From contig JBBHKE010001223.1 of assembly GCA_037447655.1 (NCBI GenBank), positions 176,936 to 240,935 on the forward strand: DNA of 64,000 nt. Direction: 5' to 3'. Numbering within the stretch: position 1 is the stretch's first letter; every line of letters begins with the position of its first letter. The translations under genes were made by a program, and so were the position numbers. The stretch is from Zygnema cylindricum (lineage: Eukaryota > Streptophyta > Zygnematophyceae > Zygnematales > Zygnemataceae). The notes beneath the pieces are model-generated. The model saw only the letters and a program-made list of their open reading frames with translations. It was not told the DNA's origin and searched no databases. Below, one piece after another: positions 16,995-28,938 of this stretch.

Positions 16995-17190
16995 ACACCG
17001 TGTATCGTTATTGGCGCTCATGTTTTCTTCGCCACTTAATCAATTTCTCTCTGCGCACAAATGTCCTTCCGTTTGGAAACTGGCTTGGAAGCTTGCGTTT
17101 CCATACGCAGGGGTCCGACAATTGTGCACGGCGAAAAGATGATTACGGCCGACAAAACATTACCGCTACACCGTGAATCGTTATTAGCGT
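16995..17190. mobile_element. MITE copies of the CACCGTG-terminus family, adjacent
   Basis: ACACCGTGTATCGTTATTGG at 16995 and the inner arm GTTTTCTTCGCCACTTAATC pair imperfectly with the block just before 17168, as in the 7179-7396 element. A fresh terminus ACACCGTGAATCGTTATTAG starts at 17168, so a second copy abuts or is nested. Confidence 0.55.
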
Positions 17191-17234
17191 CTAGAAATTG
17201 TTAGTGTTAATAATTAATTAGTGTTATTAATGCT

Positions 17235-17300
17235 AAGTTGGGTTTTGCAAAATTTCAAGTTGGGTTTTGCAAAATTTCAAGTTGGGTTTTGCAAAATTTC
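17235..17300 (+). repeat. perfect 22-bp tandem repeat, three copies
   Basis: The unit starting AAGTTGGGTTTTGCAAAA repeats three times without change. It lies in otherwise featureless AT-rich DNA (17191-17831). Confidence 0.95.
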
Positions 17301-17831
17301 AAAAATAAAGTTTAATTGTAATTGATCCATAACGCTGATTTAGGTACACCAGATGCCGTAAATATATATACAGTAATATAGGTAAAGGTACAAAATTTGA
17401 CAATCCGTACAACGTCACGTCCTTTTACTATAATTAATCCATAATTCTAATTTGGGTTTCCGGGTAAAAAATTAATACGTCGTTCATACTTAGGGTGAAG
17501 TTCCATAAGGACATTCTGTAATTGTACGGCCAACATTATAGAATGCTACAATTTGAACGAAGTTCCATTGCGCAAAGTCTGTAAGCCACGTGTTAGCAAA
17601 AGAGTGGTGCCACGGAACTATAGATTTGATATTGAAAATCGTCAATGATTTTCACACCGATCAAAAATCTTCATTTGCGTACCATGTGCGTGGTTACCAC
17701 GTCATCGTTCAACACAATTGTCGTATTCATTGCAGACGCCTTGTCAGATACCACCTCATATTTTTAGGGTTCATGTTTTTAAGCGTGACGAATGAGCGTT
17801 GCCAGAAATAGAGTGAGGAATGGGCGCTAAC

Positions 17832-18378
17832 CATAGTTCAAAAGTAGGTGAAAGTAGGCCCATACAATATGCCTATTGTATGCAAAACATACAATATGCC
17901 CTTAAGACCCATATTGTATTGGTCGAAAAATGAAAAAAACTAGTTACAGGGTTGAGTTGCACATCGATCGATAGAGAATTAAACGTCATGTCTAAATATT
18001 GAAAAAAAATCGGACAAAAAAATCAATTTCTGTGAGTTTTGAGGTAAAACTTAATTAAACCGTTAGATTCAAACGATCGGACGGTCTCTGATCAAAGTAG
18101 TGATCTAAGAAGATCACATGAAAAGCCCATAGTACAACTTACGATAGGACTATCTGTCATATTACCGTCTGCAATTTTGAACGTCCGCGTGTTTTAGTTC
18201 GCTAAAAAAATTCTTCCGTCGGCGTGCGCTGAACTATGATCATACGTCAGATTCGTACGTCCGTACAAGAGTGTCCACAACAAACACCCATACAGTATGC
18301 CTACTCTACGTGAGTTTAGTGCTAAGTTTTGTGCGCCTACCAAAGGCCTACCATAAAAACGCCTACTTTTGAACTATG
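17832..18378. mobile_element. 547-bp non-autonomous hAT-like MITE with 8-bp target duplication
   Basis: Both ends carry the inverted repeat CATAGTTCAAAAGTAGG (17832-17848; complement at 18362-18378). The flanks are the perfect direct repeat GCGCTAAC (17824-17831 and 18379-18386). An 8-bp duplication and CA...TG ends fit the hAT superfamily. The interior has no coding capacity but holds internal palindromes (CCCATACAATATGCC and its complement). The transposase source is not in the window. Confidence 0.85.
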
Positions 18379-18544
18379 GCGCTAACAAAAATAGCGTGAC
18401 AAAAGTGCGTTACGAAATTTCATTTGTATTTTCTATTGTATTTTTGAATGCGTATATCGTGTGCACAATTTTTTGATTTCCGTTGGTTGCCAGTTTGACA
18501 CGTATGCTCGTTATCCAACGTGTCGAGGCTCAATTTTTTTTGTA

Positions 18545-18710
18545 ATCTATCAATCTCTCACTCTCTCACTTTCAATCTTTTAATCTCTAAATTCCTCTAG
18601 CCCGCAATCTCCAAATCTCTCATTTTCTCAATCTCTCACTCTCTCTATTACTCGATAACTTAATCTCTTTATCTCTCAATCTCTCTATCTCAATTACATT
18701 ATATTTATTT
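18545..18710 (+). repeat. degenerate CAATCTCTCA tandem repeat
   Basis: CAATCTCTCACTCTCTCA and variants repeat over 160 bp. A purine-rich tract of GAGAGGGAGAGG follows at 18815-18895. No gene is seen in 18387-19000. Confidence 0.85.
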
Positions 18711-18999
18711 TGTTATCCAGTATTTTATCCCATACGAACGCTATTTGGCTGTTGACTGGACAATGTAAATTGATGGTAGTCACATAAATGTTGTTAAAAT
18801 TGCTAACCGACATTACTTAGAGAGAGGGAGAGGGAAAGAGGAGCATGGAAAGGGAGGGAGAGGAAAGAGAGAGAGAGGAAGAGAGAGAGGACATCATACT
18901 CTATAAAAATAGTTTGGATCATTTACAGTCAATCGAACGAGGAAAAGAAGCAAAAAAAAACTTACAGAACAAATAGAATTGAAACCTTCCACAATAGCG

Positions 19000-19437
19000 G
19001 CGATCTTGAGGATCAGTGGCGGCGATCTCGCAGATCAGCGTTGTCCGTTCAAACTGACCCTTTTTTTTTCAATCACGAGAATTGACGGCATCGATCTCAA
19101 GGATTTACGGCATCGATCTCACGGATCAGTGGCGGCAATTTCGAGGATCTGCGTTGTCCGATTGAACTCACCCTTCTTTTCGATCTCAAAGATGGCAATC
19201 CCGAGGATCGGCGGCGCGGCGGCAAGCTCGAGGATCAGCAGCGCCGCGGCAATCTCGAGGATCGGCGGCGCGGCGACGAGCTCGAGGATCGGCGGCGCGG
19301 CGACGAGCTCGAGGATCTGCGACGCGGCGACGATCTCAAGGATCGGCTGCAATGCGACGAGCTCAAGGATAGGTGGCGAGGCGACATCATTGACTATGAC
19401 GCAACGACGAGCTCGGATATGGCGCGGCGGCAAGCTC
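19000..19437 (+). repeat. GC-rich 27-bp minisatellite, left part
   Basis: Units begin GAGGATCGGCGGCGCGG and continue CGACGAGCTC; the repeat is degenerate at its left end and almost perfect at 19256-19330. It stops where the LTR of element A starts and resumes at 48030, so both parts were one array. Open frames across it give 9-residue repeats in both strands and are not taken as a gene. Confidence 0.85.
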
Positions 19438-20249
19438 TATTGGTTGTGGAAACCTTTAGTCCTCTCTATATCTCGTGTGTGAGAAAGAGATTCTAGACTT
19501 AGTCGGTTTTTGTACCAACTGAGTCGACGGAGACAAGATTTCGTGTGGTATGTAACTCCAAAGGGAGTTCACAAATTCGGTACACTCCATGTACACATGT
19601 CGGTCAGTGGGGAAGTAAAGCTTAGTTGAGTTGGTTGACAAAGTATAGATTTACTTGAGGGACCAAATTTACACGTGGAGGTTCATCTTCGGTGATGAAT
19701 GAATGCGCAGATGGCGGACGGGGTTCGTCGTCATTTTTGGAAGAGAAATATTGACCGAGTCGTCATTTGACGAACTTTGACTGCCTACTTTAGCGGCTGC
19801 TAGGGTTAAAGATTGATGTAAAAACTTGTACGGTAGACGGCGGGGTTTAGTTTGATTAATGTATACCTGTACCGGCAGACCACGGTAATTGTGGTATCGT
19901 GTAGATCATCTGTAGGTTCACTTTGTATATGTTGGACTTAGAATATTTTAGAGTAAGGAATTCATTGTATGGAAAAATGCGAAGCAGTTTTTGTGCACTT
20001 TTTGAATTACAAGATTATTGTGATCTTTTGGGAGAACCTTGTGAAATTCTTCATGTGGTTTTCTTGTTAAACTATTTATATTATCGCAAATTTGCAGACC
20101 TAGTGCGTGTCTAGTTTGATTGGGGCTTCATTGTGAAGTCCGTCTTTTTCTGGTCTCTGTGAGAGTTTCCTTTTTTGTAATCTGAATATTATGGCAACTG
20201 CTGGTGCTTTTTCTTCTTCTTTTGGGTCACCATTTGCCTCAATGCAACA
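19438..20249 (+). repeat. 5' LTR of copia A
   Basis: This LTR is 812 bp, matches 47209-48029 along its full length, and runs from TATTGG (TGTTGG in the partner) to GCAACA. The Gag ATG at 20191 lies inside it. The following bases GATCACGGGCCCATC stand where the other families have the half-tRNA primer site, but with several mismatches. Confidence 0.9.
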
Positions 20250-21190
20250 GATCACGGGCCCATCCTCACGGATCCCGGTGTTTAATGGACAAAAATATTT
20301 TTATTGGGCAGATTTGACTAAGTCTTACCTTAAGCAAGTGAGATAGTATGATGTGATATCCGGTGTTCTTTCGGATACGGATCTCGATTTTGAAAAAAAA
20401 AATGACGATGCATTGCATGCTCTCAAATTACTCTTGTCCGAAGATTTGAACATGAGATATATCAATATCTCTAAAGCATCTGATATATGGAAGGTATTGC
20501 GGGAGTCTTATGTCCTAGCTAGTGAGCAGAATGAGGTTATAACTGCTGGAAAATTTGGGATTATAAGTACTCCGGGGGTGATATGAACCCCTATTGTAAT
20601 GGCTTGAGGCTTTTGTTGTCAGAAAATGCATGTTCCAGGGGGAGTTTTCCTCTTTATCATCAAGCTATGAGTATAATGAGAGGGCTTCCTCCTAAATATA
20701 AAGGAGCCGCGGAACAATTGAAAAGGTTAAACAAGGCTAGATGGAATATAGTTGTAGCTGAAGCTTACATTCTAGAGGAAGAGGCAACTCAGATAGCATT
20801 GAATGGTGGAAAATCAATGGTAGCGTATAATGCTCAGACATATAGGCTGGCTGGATTTTCCGGATATAGGAAATTCACCCCTAATCCTAATTATAGGCAA
20901 TATGATAGGTGTGTCTATTGCTTCGGTCAAAGTCATGTTTTCTGGCTGTGCCCGGCATTTATAAAAACGTGTGATACAAGAATTTACCGTGTGGGATGGA
21001 AGGTGCGATTGGAGGAACAACCTTCAAATGGGTCGGCGTCAAAACTGCCGGTGAAAAATGCGGCGTTCTTTGCATTTGATGAGATGCCACAAGATGAACC
21101 GTTGGGGGAAAAAGATGATGTGGTCAGATTTCTCCAATCGGAAGACGATGAGTTTTTTTCCCTTGCAAAAGATCTCATGGAGGGGCCTTA
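20191..21190 (+). pseudogene. Gag of copia A (broken)
   Basis: The frame starts ATGGCAACTGCTGG inside the LTR and reads through the primer site region (SSRIPVFNG motif). A TAG at 20344 and later frameshifts break it. Recognisable parts are the UBN2-type Gag core (ISKASDIWKVLRESY; GLPPKYKGAAEQLKRL) and one zinc knuckle CX2CX4HX4C (CVYCFGQSHVFWLC, 20910-20951). Gag would form the virus-like particle shell. Confidence 0.8.
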
Positions 21191-22658
21191 GGAGAATGGA
21201 TGGATTATGGGCTTCGGGTGCTCTTCCCACTTGTGCAGCAACCGGGCTTACTTTAAAACCCTTACTCCGATTCCAACTCGTCGAATGTATTACGCGGATG
21301 ACAGTAGTGTGGAGGCTACGGCAAAAGGAAGCGTGGAGTTAGCATGTGACATCAATGGTCAGATTGTAACGAGAACCTTACATGATGTTCTCTATATTCT
21401 AAAATTTAAGAAAAAATAGTTTTCCACTTCAAAGGGTAAAATGAAAGGATTTGAAATTTTGCAAAAGAATGGGAAAAAGGTAGTAAGCAAAGATGAAAGA
21501 GTAGCCTTGGTAGGAACTAGAGGCCCAAACTTGTTGTACCCGATGGACTTGGCTAATGAAATTGACTTTGCCTACTATAGTGTCCTTCTAGAAAATGTTT
21601 TGTGGCATAAGAAGCTCTGTCATGTTCATCATGAGAAACTTGATAAAATGGTGAAACAAAATATGATAGATGGTGTAAAGTTAGGAAAAAAAGAGACTCA
21701 TATATGTGATGGTTGTGCTTTGGGGAAGCTTCATAAGCTATCCCTACCTCAGACCGCAAATAACCGGGCCACGGATATGCTGCAAATTATTCATTTGGAC
21801 GTGTGGGGACCGTCAAAAGTCCCTTCCCTAAGTGGCAACCAATTTCTATTTACTTTTTACGGATGACTTCTCGCGGTACATCAGAGTTTACTTCATGAAG
21901 GAGAAGAGTGAAGTGTTCACTCACTTCAAGCATGTCCAACGTGGGTGGAAAAGCTTCACGGGAAGCCAATTATCTCTCTTCGGTCCGACAACGAGGAGGA
22001 TATATTTCGAATGCATTTTTTGGACTATTTAAGTGAACGCGACATCTCTCGTCAATTTACTGTTCCCTATACTCCGGAGCAAAACGGAGTATCCGAAAGA
22101 CTTAACCGGACTTTAAAGGAGAGTGCAAAATCTATGATGTTGGATAAAGGAATAGATTTTAAATTTTGGGGTGAGGCTTTCTCTTGTGCATCTTATATTA
22201 GGAATAGAATTGAAACAAAAGCAGTAAAAAAGAAGACACCCTATGAAATGTGGACCGGAAAAAAACCTAATGTAAGTCACTTCTGGGTTTTTGGTAGCAA
22301 ATGTTTTATTTTGGATAATCTTCCTATTTCTAAGCTTCATCCAAAATATGTTCCAGGAATTTTTATGGGCTATGATGATGAGTCAGTAGGCTATAGAGTT
22401 TACAATCCAGATAGGAAAACTCTTCAAGTTGATAGGAATATTCAGGTTAAGGAAGAAAGTCAATCGGTTGATGTTTTTGGCATGACAAATTTTGAGAAAA
22501 ATGCAATAAATCAAGAATATGTAATTTTTGAAAATATTCCTCTTTCCTCTTTCACAAGTCCTTCCTCTATTCCTACTATGGTATTTCCGGTCATTCAACT
22601 TGTACAACAAGCTCCTCCTCCTCCTCCTCCACCACCTCCTCCTCCTCCTCCTCTTTGA
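21191..22658 (+). pseudogene. protease and integrase of copia A (broken)
   Basis: The protease active site reads GFGCSSHLC, so the catalytic aspartate (normally DSG) is lost. The integrase zinc domain follows (LWHKKLCHVHHEKL to CDGCALGK, about 21600-21730; its second expected histidine region is intact). The DDE core is seen in pieces (HLDVWGP; RSDNEEDIF, where one normally sees SDNGGE; EQNGVSERLNRT). The C-terminal part has FGSKCF, and a (CTC)n run at 22610-22655 encodes polyproline. Several frameshifts are present (about 21190, 21416, 21860). Confidence 0.8.
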
Positions 22659-22739
22659 GGGCAACGTACGGATCGAACAGTTCTAGCCTCAGATTTTCCG
22701 GGGGGAAAAAGGCAAAGCATCAGGCTGCGAGGTGAACCG

Positions 22740-23328
22740 GTGGAACATGCTCTATTTTTCTGCAACCACAATGGAGCCGGTCACCATACAAGAAGCTTTT
22801 TCAGCCACGGAAAAGGATCAATGGATCTCCGCGGCGAATGATGAAATGCGATCAATAATGGAAGCTCAAACTTGGGAACTTGGGGAGCTTCTGCCGAATC
22901 GGAAGGCCATCGATTCTAAGTGGGTATTCAAAGTTAAGCTAAATCAGGATAATTTTATTTAAAGATGTAAGGCTAGGCTTGTTGCAAAGGGCTATAGTTA
23001 AAAGGTGGGAATTGACTATGAGTAGACTTTCTCTCCGGTTGTCCAGTTTCCAACTGCTAGAATTCTTTTGTCTTTAACAGCCATTGAGGATATGGAATTA
23101 CCTCAAATGGATGTTAAGACAGCTTTCTTGCATGGAGATTTAGAAGAAGTGATCTATATGAAGCAACCTCAAATGTATGCAGAGACCGGAAAAGAAAATC
23201 AAGTATGTAAACTGTTAAAATCATTGTACGGTCTGAAACAAGCTCCACGTGAGTGGAATCTGAAACTAGATGAGTTTCTCACTGGTCTCGGTTTTGTGGA
23301 AATTAGTTCAGATCAGTTAGTCTATGTT
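22740..23328 (+). pseudogene. reverse transcriptase of copia A, N-terminal piece
   Basis: The copia RVT_2 start is clear (WELGELLPNRKAIDSKWVFK, then QMDVKTAFLHGDLEE and SLYGLKQAPREWN). Stops occur at about 22960 and 23020. Homology ends at SSDQLVYV (about 23328), before the YVDD motif, which lies 5.7 kb further on at 29000. Confidence 0.85.
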
Positions 23329-23329
23329 A

Positions 23330-23656
23330 TTGATGTTGATTTTGGAAAGCTTTAAGTCTTAGTAAAATAGTGTGACGACAAAAAAGGTAGTAATTTCAAG
23401 CATAACATTCACAAGGATATGCGTCATCACTGGAGTGTAGTACAAGACAACGAAGATGCGACGCAGACAAAACAGCGCAGCTACGACGGAAAAGACAACG
23501 CAGCTGTAGTTAATTTTGGATAGGATCCGTACAAACAAACGGAGCTACAGTTATCTTGGATATGATTCAGTAAAAGACAACGCAGCCGTGGGTAAAATGA
23601 ATGTGATTCGGTACTGGACAACGCAGCTGTGACTGATATGAATCAAGTTAATAGAC
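23330..23656 (+). repeat. unexplained block with about 41-bp tandem repeats
   Basis: Between the cut reverse transcriptase of A and the LTR of E lie about 330 bp not seen elsewhere in the window. From about 23435 it consists of four to five degenerate 40-42 bp units starting GACAACGCAGC. It is either flanking DNA brought with E or an additional insertion. Confidence 0.55.
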
Positions 23657-24164
23657 GAGATACATAAGAGTATCACCAGTGACTCAGCCGACAAGTATTT
23701 GTACAATCACTTAGTATAGAAATTGGGTAATACTGACTGTACGATCATAGATTGGGTTGGCAGTATTAAGAACACGTAGATCTCTGTAGGCGAGTTGATT
23801 TTGGACGTACCTCTCAGGAACAATTGTATCGGCGGTTCAACACCGAAAGTATAAGACTTTGGACTTAGTGCATTTTATGTATCCAGACTTCCAAGTAGTA
23901 AAACTGTAGACTGTTTTTGGGAAACTTCTGAGTATTATATCTTGAGCATTGTTGGGTCAATTATACTAAAACTCTGGGAGTTATCAGTGTTTATGTTACT
24001 CTATATTGTGATAGAGTTTTGTAAAGTTTTGATGCTGTATAAGATCTAGTGAACACTTGTAAACAGTTGTTTGGTAGGATTCTTGATAACTTCTGAGAGT
24101 GTATTATGTCAACTTCTACTACTACTGCTGCTCCTCCACCTACAACGGTGGTTGTAGAACAACA
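23657..24164 (+). repeat. 5' LTR of copia E
   Basis: It pairs with 28435-28938. Its first bases are degraded (GAGATACATAAG versus TGTTTACATAAAAG). It ends GTAGAACAACA, directly followed by the primer site GGTTATGGGCCTGTG. The Gag ATG (24106) is inside. Confidence 0.85.
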
Positions 24165-25085
24165 GGTTATGGGCCTGTGATCGAGAATTCCTATTTTTTT
24201 AGGGGAGAAATATGTTTATTGGGCCAATATGGTGGAGACTCAGTTTGAGAATGTTAATCTGTTGGATAAATTCGATGGTTCCCTGGAGGAATCCGATTCG
24301 TCTTGGTCTAAAAAGAATACCCAGGCTTGTTCTATTTTATAATTTTGTATATCAGAGGACTTAGCTATGTCTCGCATAAAAATGAAAAAGGCAATTGACA
24401 TCTAGAAATCTGTTAAAAATGATTATGAAAAAGCTAATGACTAGAAAAAACTTTTGTTGGCTGGAAAAATTTGTGACTATAAGTACATTGGCGGAACGAT
24501 GGATGAGTATGCTAACAAATCTCGCATTCTTGTAGATGCCCATGCTTGTGCAGGGGCACGTTTCCTCAATTTCAACAAGCAGCATTGTTAATGAGAGGTC
24601 TCCCTAGTGATATGAAAGGAGCGTCTGATGCACTCAAACAAAAAGATAAGACTAGCTGGAACTTACAGTTAGCGATTAATATTTTGCTAGAGGAGGAAGC
24701 GACAGCTAAAATTCTCAGTTTTGAGCAAGTAGAGGCTTTCAATACAAATTTTGAGAGAAAGGGAAATTTTATTCAGCAGAGAAATCAGGTTAATTCACAA
24801 AATCAGTTTAAACAGTTAAATCAGAGTGGAATAGACTGTCCAACAATGCTTGTTTTTATTGTAGTGAGAGAGGTCATGGATATAAGTTTTGTCTTAAGCT
24901 TAAAAAGGCTAACAAAACAGGTATACACAGGCCGGGATGGCAATATAACATGTCTTACAAAGGCTTCACAAGGCGTAGACCTCGTGAAAATTCACTATTT
25001 TCGTCATCTTCGTCACAATACGATGACATTTTTGAAGAGGATGAAGCGGATCTGTTTGCCATGGCGGCAGCAATGGAGGGCCTAA
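24106..25085 (+). pseudogene. Gag of copia E (broken)
   Basis: The frame begins MSTSTTTTAAPPP in the LTR and passes through the primer site (QQVMG). A TGA follows where the related Gag proteins have PPSR, then SRIPIF, YVYWANM and further stops (two TAG at expected tryptophans, about 24404 and 24441). The later part has the Gag core (LMRGLPSDMKGASDAL) and a degraded zinc knuckle. Confidence 0.75.
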
Positions 25086-26560
25086 ATGACCCTGGATGGA
25101 TAATGGATACAGGAGTGTTACCCCACATGTGCTGGAACAAAAGTATCTTCAAAAATCTGAAATCAACACCGGAAAAGAATATTTATTATGCGTGTGGCAT
25201 GAGTGTTCAGACTCGTGCTATGGGTGATGTATCATTGATGGTTGACGTAGAGGGAAAAGAAACTGAAAGGACTATTCACAATGTACTCTTTGTCCCTGAC
25301 TTTAAGAAAAAAATGTTTTCTATGTCTTTGGTAGAAAGTAAAGGATTTGAGATCAATCTGAAAAATGGTCAGCAGGTTGTTAGCAAGAATGTCAAGGTTG
25401 TAGTTACAAGTACTAGAGATAATACCAAAATGTACCGTATGGATATGGTTGATACCAAAGAGAATGATGCTCTGTATTCCGGTGTTGTGCCCTCAGATGA
25501 GTTGTGGCATAAAAGATTAGGCCATGTAAATCATGATAGTTTGAGGAAAATGGTCATTGCTGGCAAAATAGATGGTGTCTCGGTAACAGATCAACCAGTT
25601 AAAACGTGTGATGGTTGTGATTGAGGCAAAATACAAAGACTGCCATTCCCTACGGAGTGGGAACATCGGTCAACTAGACTTTTACAACAAATTCATTTCG
25701 ACGTTTTTGGCCCTGCAAAGGTACCATCGGCCGGGGGGATGAAATATATGGTCACTTTCACAGACAATTTTTCAAGGTTTACAAAGGTTTATTTCATGAA
25801 AGAAAAGAGCAAAGTGTGCAGTCACTTCAAACTCTATAAAGCCTAGGTGGAGAAACTACATAGTCTACCAATTCTAGCGCTCAGATCAAACAATGGTGGG
25901 GAATATATATCGAAGGAATTTGATTTTTTTTTACTGAAAGAAGGTATAAGTCATCTATTGACTATTCCATATTCACCGAAACAAAATGGAGTGTAAGAGA
26001 GATTTAATAGAACACGCACAAAGAGCTTTAGGTTGATGCTTGCAGATAAAAACGTGGATCCGAAATTATGGGCTGAGGCTCTAAATTGTGCAATTTATAT
26101 TAAAAATATAATAGGGTCTAGATCAGTAAAGACTACGCCTTATGAAGTCTAGACTGGCAGGAAACTTGATGTAAGTCATTTTAAAGTTTTTGGTAGTAAA
26201 TGCTTCATTTTAGATACCTCACAAGATAGATGGAAAATGGAACCTAAAGGGTTACCGAGTATTCTACTAGGATATGATAACCACTCCAAAGGTTATAGGG
26301 TCTTTGTCTTTAAAAAACAAAAGATCATTGTGGCTCGAAATATTATTGTGAAAGATGAGCTTGATTCGGGATATTTATTAACCTTGACGGATGTACAAAG
26401 GCAACAAAAGGTGCAGGAATATATCATTCTGGACTGCAATCAGCCTATTGTCAAACCGGTACAAGATACTCCTGTTACTGAGCAGTCTACTGAGGTTCCT
26501 CCAAATTTCTCCGCAAGTTTAATTCCAACCAGAACAACAGCTGTCAATACTTGAGGATCA
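25086..26560 (+). pseudogene. protease and integrase of copia E (broken)
   Basis: The protease active site keeps DTG (WIMDTGVLPHMC, about 25098). The integrase zinc domain is LWHKRLGHVNHDSL to KTCDGCD (25500-25620), followed by a TGA. The DDE core is recognisable in pieces (IHFDVFGPAKVPS; RSNNGGEY; KQNGV) with stops at about 25845, 25995 and 26150. Confidence 0.8.
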
Positions 26561-26699
26561 ACATCAGCGACAGAAACGGAATGCAAGAGATCTACCGATC
26601 TCTGCCTCACAATTTCCGGGGGAAAAGAAACCCAGCTGCCGCCTACAAGCAAGCTCTCACTTTGCCTACTCGGCAGCCTCAAGGAGCCTCTGACCATCC

Positions 26700-28260
26700 T
26701 AGAGGCCTTCTCATCAGCGGAGCAAAATCATTGGATTTAGGCAGCAAACGATGAAATGAAGTCAATCATGGAGGCTCAGACTTGGGAGCTTGTAGATCTT
26801 CCTCCGGACTACAAAGCAATCGGCAGCAAATGGGTATTCAAGGTGAAGTTAAATCCCGATAACACCATTGAACGATATAAAAATAAGCATGTGGCAAATG
26901 GGTAAAATCAAAAAGAAGGAATTGACTTTGACGAAACATTTTCTCCGGTTGTAAGATTTCCGACAGTTAGGATTTTGTTCTCCCTGGCTGCTATAGAAGA
27001 TATGGAAATACATCACATGGATGTAAATACGGCCTTTTTGCATGGAAAGTTAGAAGAGACAATTTACCTGCAGCAGCCTAAAATGTATAGAGAACCAGGA
27101 AAGTAACACTTAGTATGCAAATTGTTAAAATCTCTATATGGTCTAAAAGGCCCCTAGGCAATGGAATGTGCAGTTTGACGAATTTGTAACTAGCCTAGGA
27201 TTTCAAAGGATAAGCTCTGATCATTCTATTTACGTTCTAAAGGGTAAGGATGGGATAGTATATATAGCATTGTATGTAGATGATCTACTGTTAATTAGCA
27301 AATCAATGGTTGAAATTAACAAAATTAAAGCTGCTATAAATTCACGGTTCGAGATGAAAGACCTCGGTGAGGCAAAATATATTTTGGGTATTCAGGAAAA
27401 AAAGGATAGAAATAAGAGATTAATATATTTGACTCAAAAAGAGGCTATTGGAAACATGTTAGATGAGTATGGAATGCGAGGGGCAAAAGGATGTGTAACT
27501 CTAATAGAGTTTCGGCAAAAGTTAGAGGGAGAAGAGATAGAACCGGGTGTTATTGTTAGTTAGTATTTCGAGTATGGAGAGGATACTCCCATGACACTAA
27601 TACCTTACAGACAAATAGTGGGAAGTTTAATATATTTCATGAACTGTACCCGCCTTGACATTGCTCCAGCAGTTGGGGTGCTGAGCAGAAGTCTAGAAAA
27701 TCCTAGAAAATCTGACCGTGATGCAACAAGGAGAGTCTTTAGATATTTGGCAGGAACCAAAGACCTCAAACTCACACTAGGCGGAGGAGAAGTAAAGCTG
27801 CAAACATGGAGTGATGCAAGCTATGGCGACATGCCAAGCCGGAAATCCACCACGGGATTCGCTCTACAAATTGGGAACAAGACTTGCTGCTGGAGCAGCA
27901 AACTTCAAAAGGTCACTGCACAATCGACAATGGAGTCAGAATACATGGCACCGAGCTCGGCCCTAAAAAAAACTCTTATGGGTGAAATCCATCTTGCAAG
28001 AATTAGGATACATGCAGGTTAGCCCACAGGTAATTTGGTGTGATAACCAGAATGCTATGGGCATTGCCTCTATCCTGAGACACCACTTCAACAGTAAACA
28101 CATGGATGTAAGATTACACATTGTAAGAGAAAAAATGTTTTCCCGGGCGATGAAATTATGTTACTTGCCAGATGCAAAATTGATTGTTGATATGCTCACT
28201 AAAGCTCTTCTTGCCCCTAAGCTGAAGTATTGTAGGGATGCAGTGGGTCTAGGTGACTAG
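26700..28260 (+). pseudogene. reverse transcriptase-RNase H of copia E (broken)
   Basis: RVT_2 motifs are in order: WELVDLPPDYKAIGSKWVFK, HHMDVNTAFLHGKLEE, SLYGLK, then YVDDLLLISKS (about 27274). RNase H has WSDASYGDMPSRKS, STMESEYMA and WCDNQNAMGIA, and ends GLGD at 28260. Frameshifts are at about 27150, 27560 and 27990. The central part, 27168-27560, is uninterrupted and served as the template for aligning the pieces of A. Confidence 0.85.
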
Positions 28261-28434
28261 CTGAGATGTTGCAATGCGATATTGCCATGCTGCGCTAGTC
28301 CAACATCGGGATACAGCGGGACTAATTGATTTGTTGCGTTGCTATGCTGCCATGCTGCGCTATTTCAACTTTGCAGCTGCGTTGCTTTGGCAACGCACCT
28401 ACGCTGATAAAATGAGTCTAAAGCTTTAGGGGAG
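28261..28434 (+). other. 3' untranslated tail and polypurine tract of copia E
   Basis: Two copies of a 37-bp word (TTGCCATGCTGCGCTA core, about 28268-28304 and 28332-28368) are followed by an imperfect palindrome of GCAACGC words. The tract TTTAGGGGAG at 28425-28434 would prime plus-strand synthesis and matches the tract of A, B and D. Confidence 0.75.
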
Positions 28435-28938
28435 TGTTTACATAAAAGTATCACCAGCAGCCGACAAGTATTTAAATAATCACTTAATATAGATCTTGAG
28501 TAATATTGACTTTACGATGGTAGATTGGGTTGACAGTATTAAGAATACGTAGATCTCAATAGGCTGGTTTATTTTGGACGTACCTTTCATGTACACTTGT
28601 ATTAGCTGTTCAACACTGAGAGTATAAGACTTAGGACTTAGAGCATTTTATATATCCAGACTTCCAAGTAGTAAAACCGTATACAGTTTTTGGGAAACTT
28701 CTGAGTATTCTATCTTGAGCATTGTTGGGTTAATTATACTGAAACTTTGGGAGTTATCAGTGTTTATTTTAATCTATATTGTGATAAAGTTTTGTGAAGT
28801 TTTGATGCCTGTATAAGATCTGGTGAACACTTGTAAACAATTGTTTGGTAGGATTCTTGATAGCTTTTGAAAGTGTATCATGTCAACTTCTTCTACTACT
28901 GCTGCTTCCTTACCTGCACCGGTGGTTGTAGAACAACA
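28435..28938 (+). repeat. 3' LTR of copia E
   Basis: TGTTTACATAAAAG to GTAGAACAACA, 504 bp. The similarity to the 5' side does not stop at the CA end but continues 17 bp through the primer site (28939-28955). Confidence 0.9.

Larger units (their letters stand above)
23657..28938 (+). mobile_element. copia element E, nested in A
   Basis: LTRs of 508 bp (23657-24164) and 504 bp (28435-28938) bound gag, protease, integrase, reverse transcriptase and RNase H in copia order. All frames are interrupted, many by TAG in place of TGG. The polypurine tract TTTAGGGGAG precedes the 3' LTR. The element is flanked by the cut reverse transcriptase of A on both sides. Confidence 0.85.

Noticed and set aside
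19000-19433. Regularly spaced GC repeats, possible CRISPR-like array or repeat protein
   Set aside because: Units are contiguous without spacers and degrade gradually; this is a minisatellite in eukaryotic DNA. Open frames on both strands follow from the 27-bp period.
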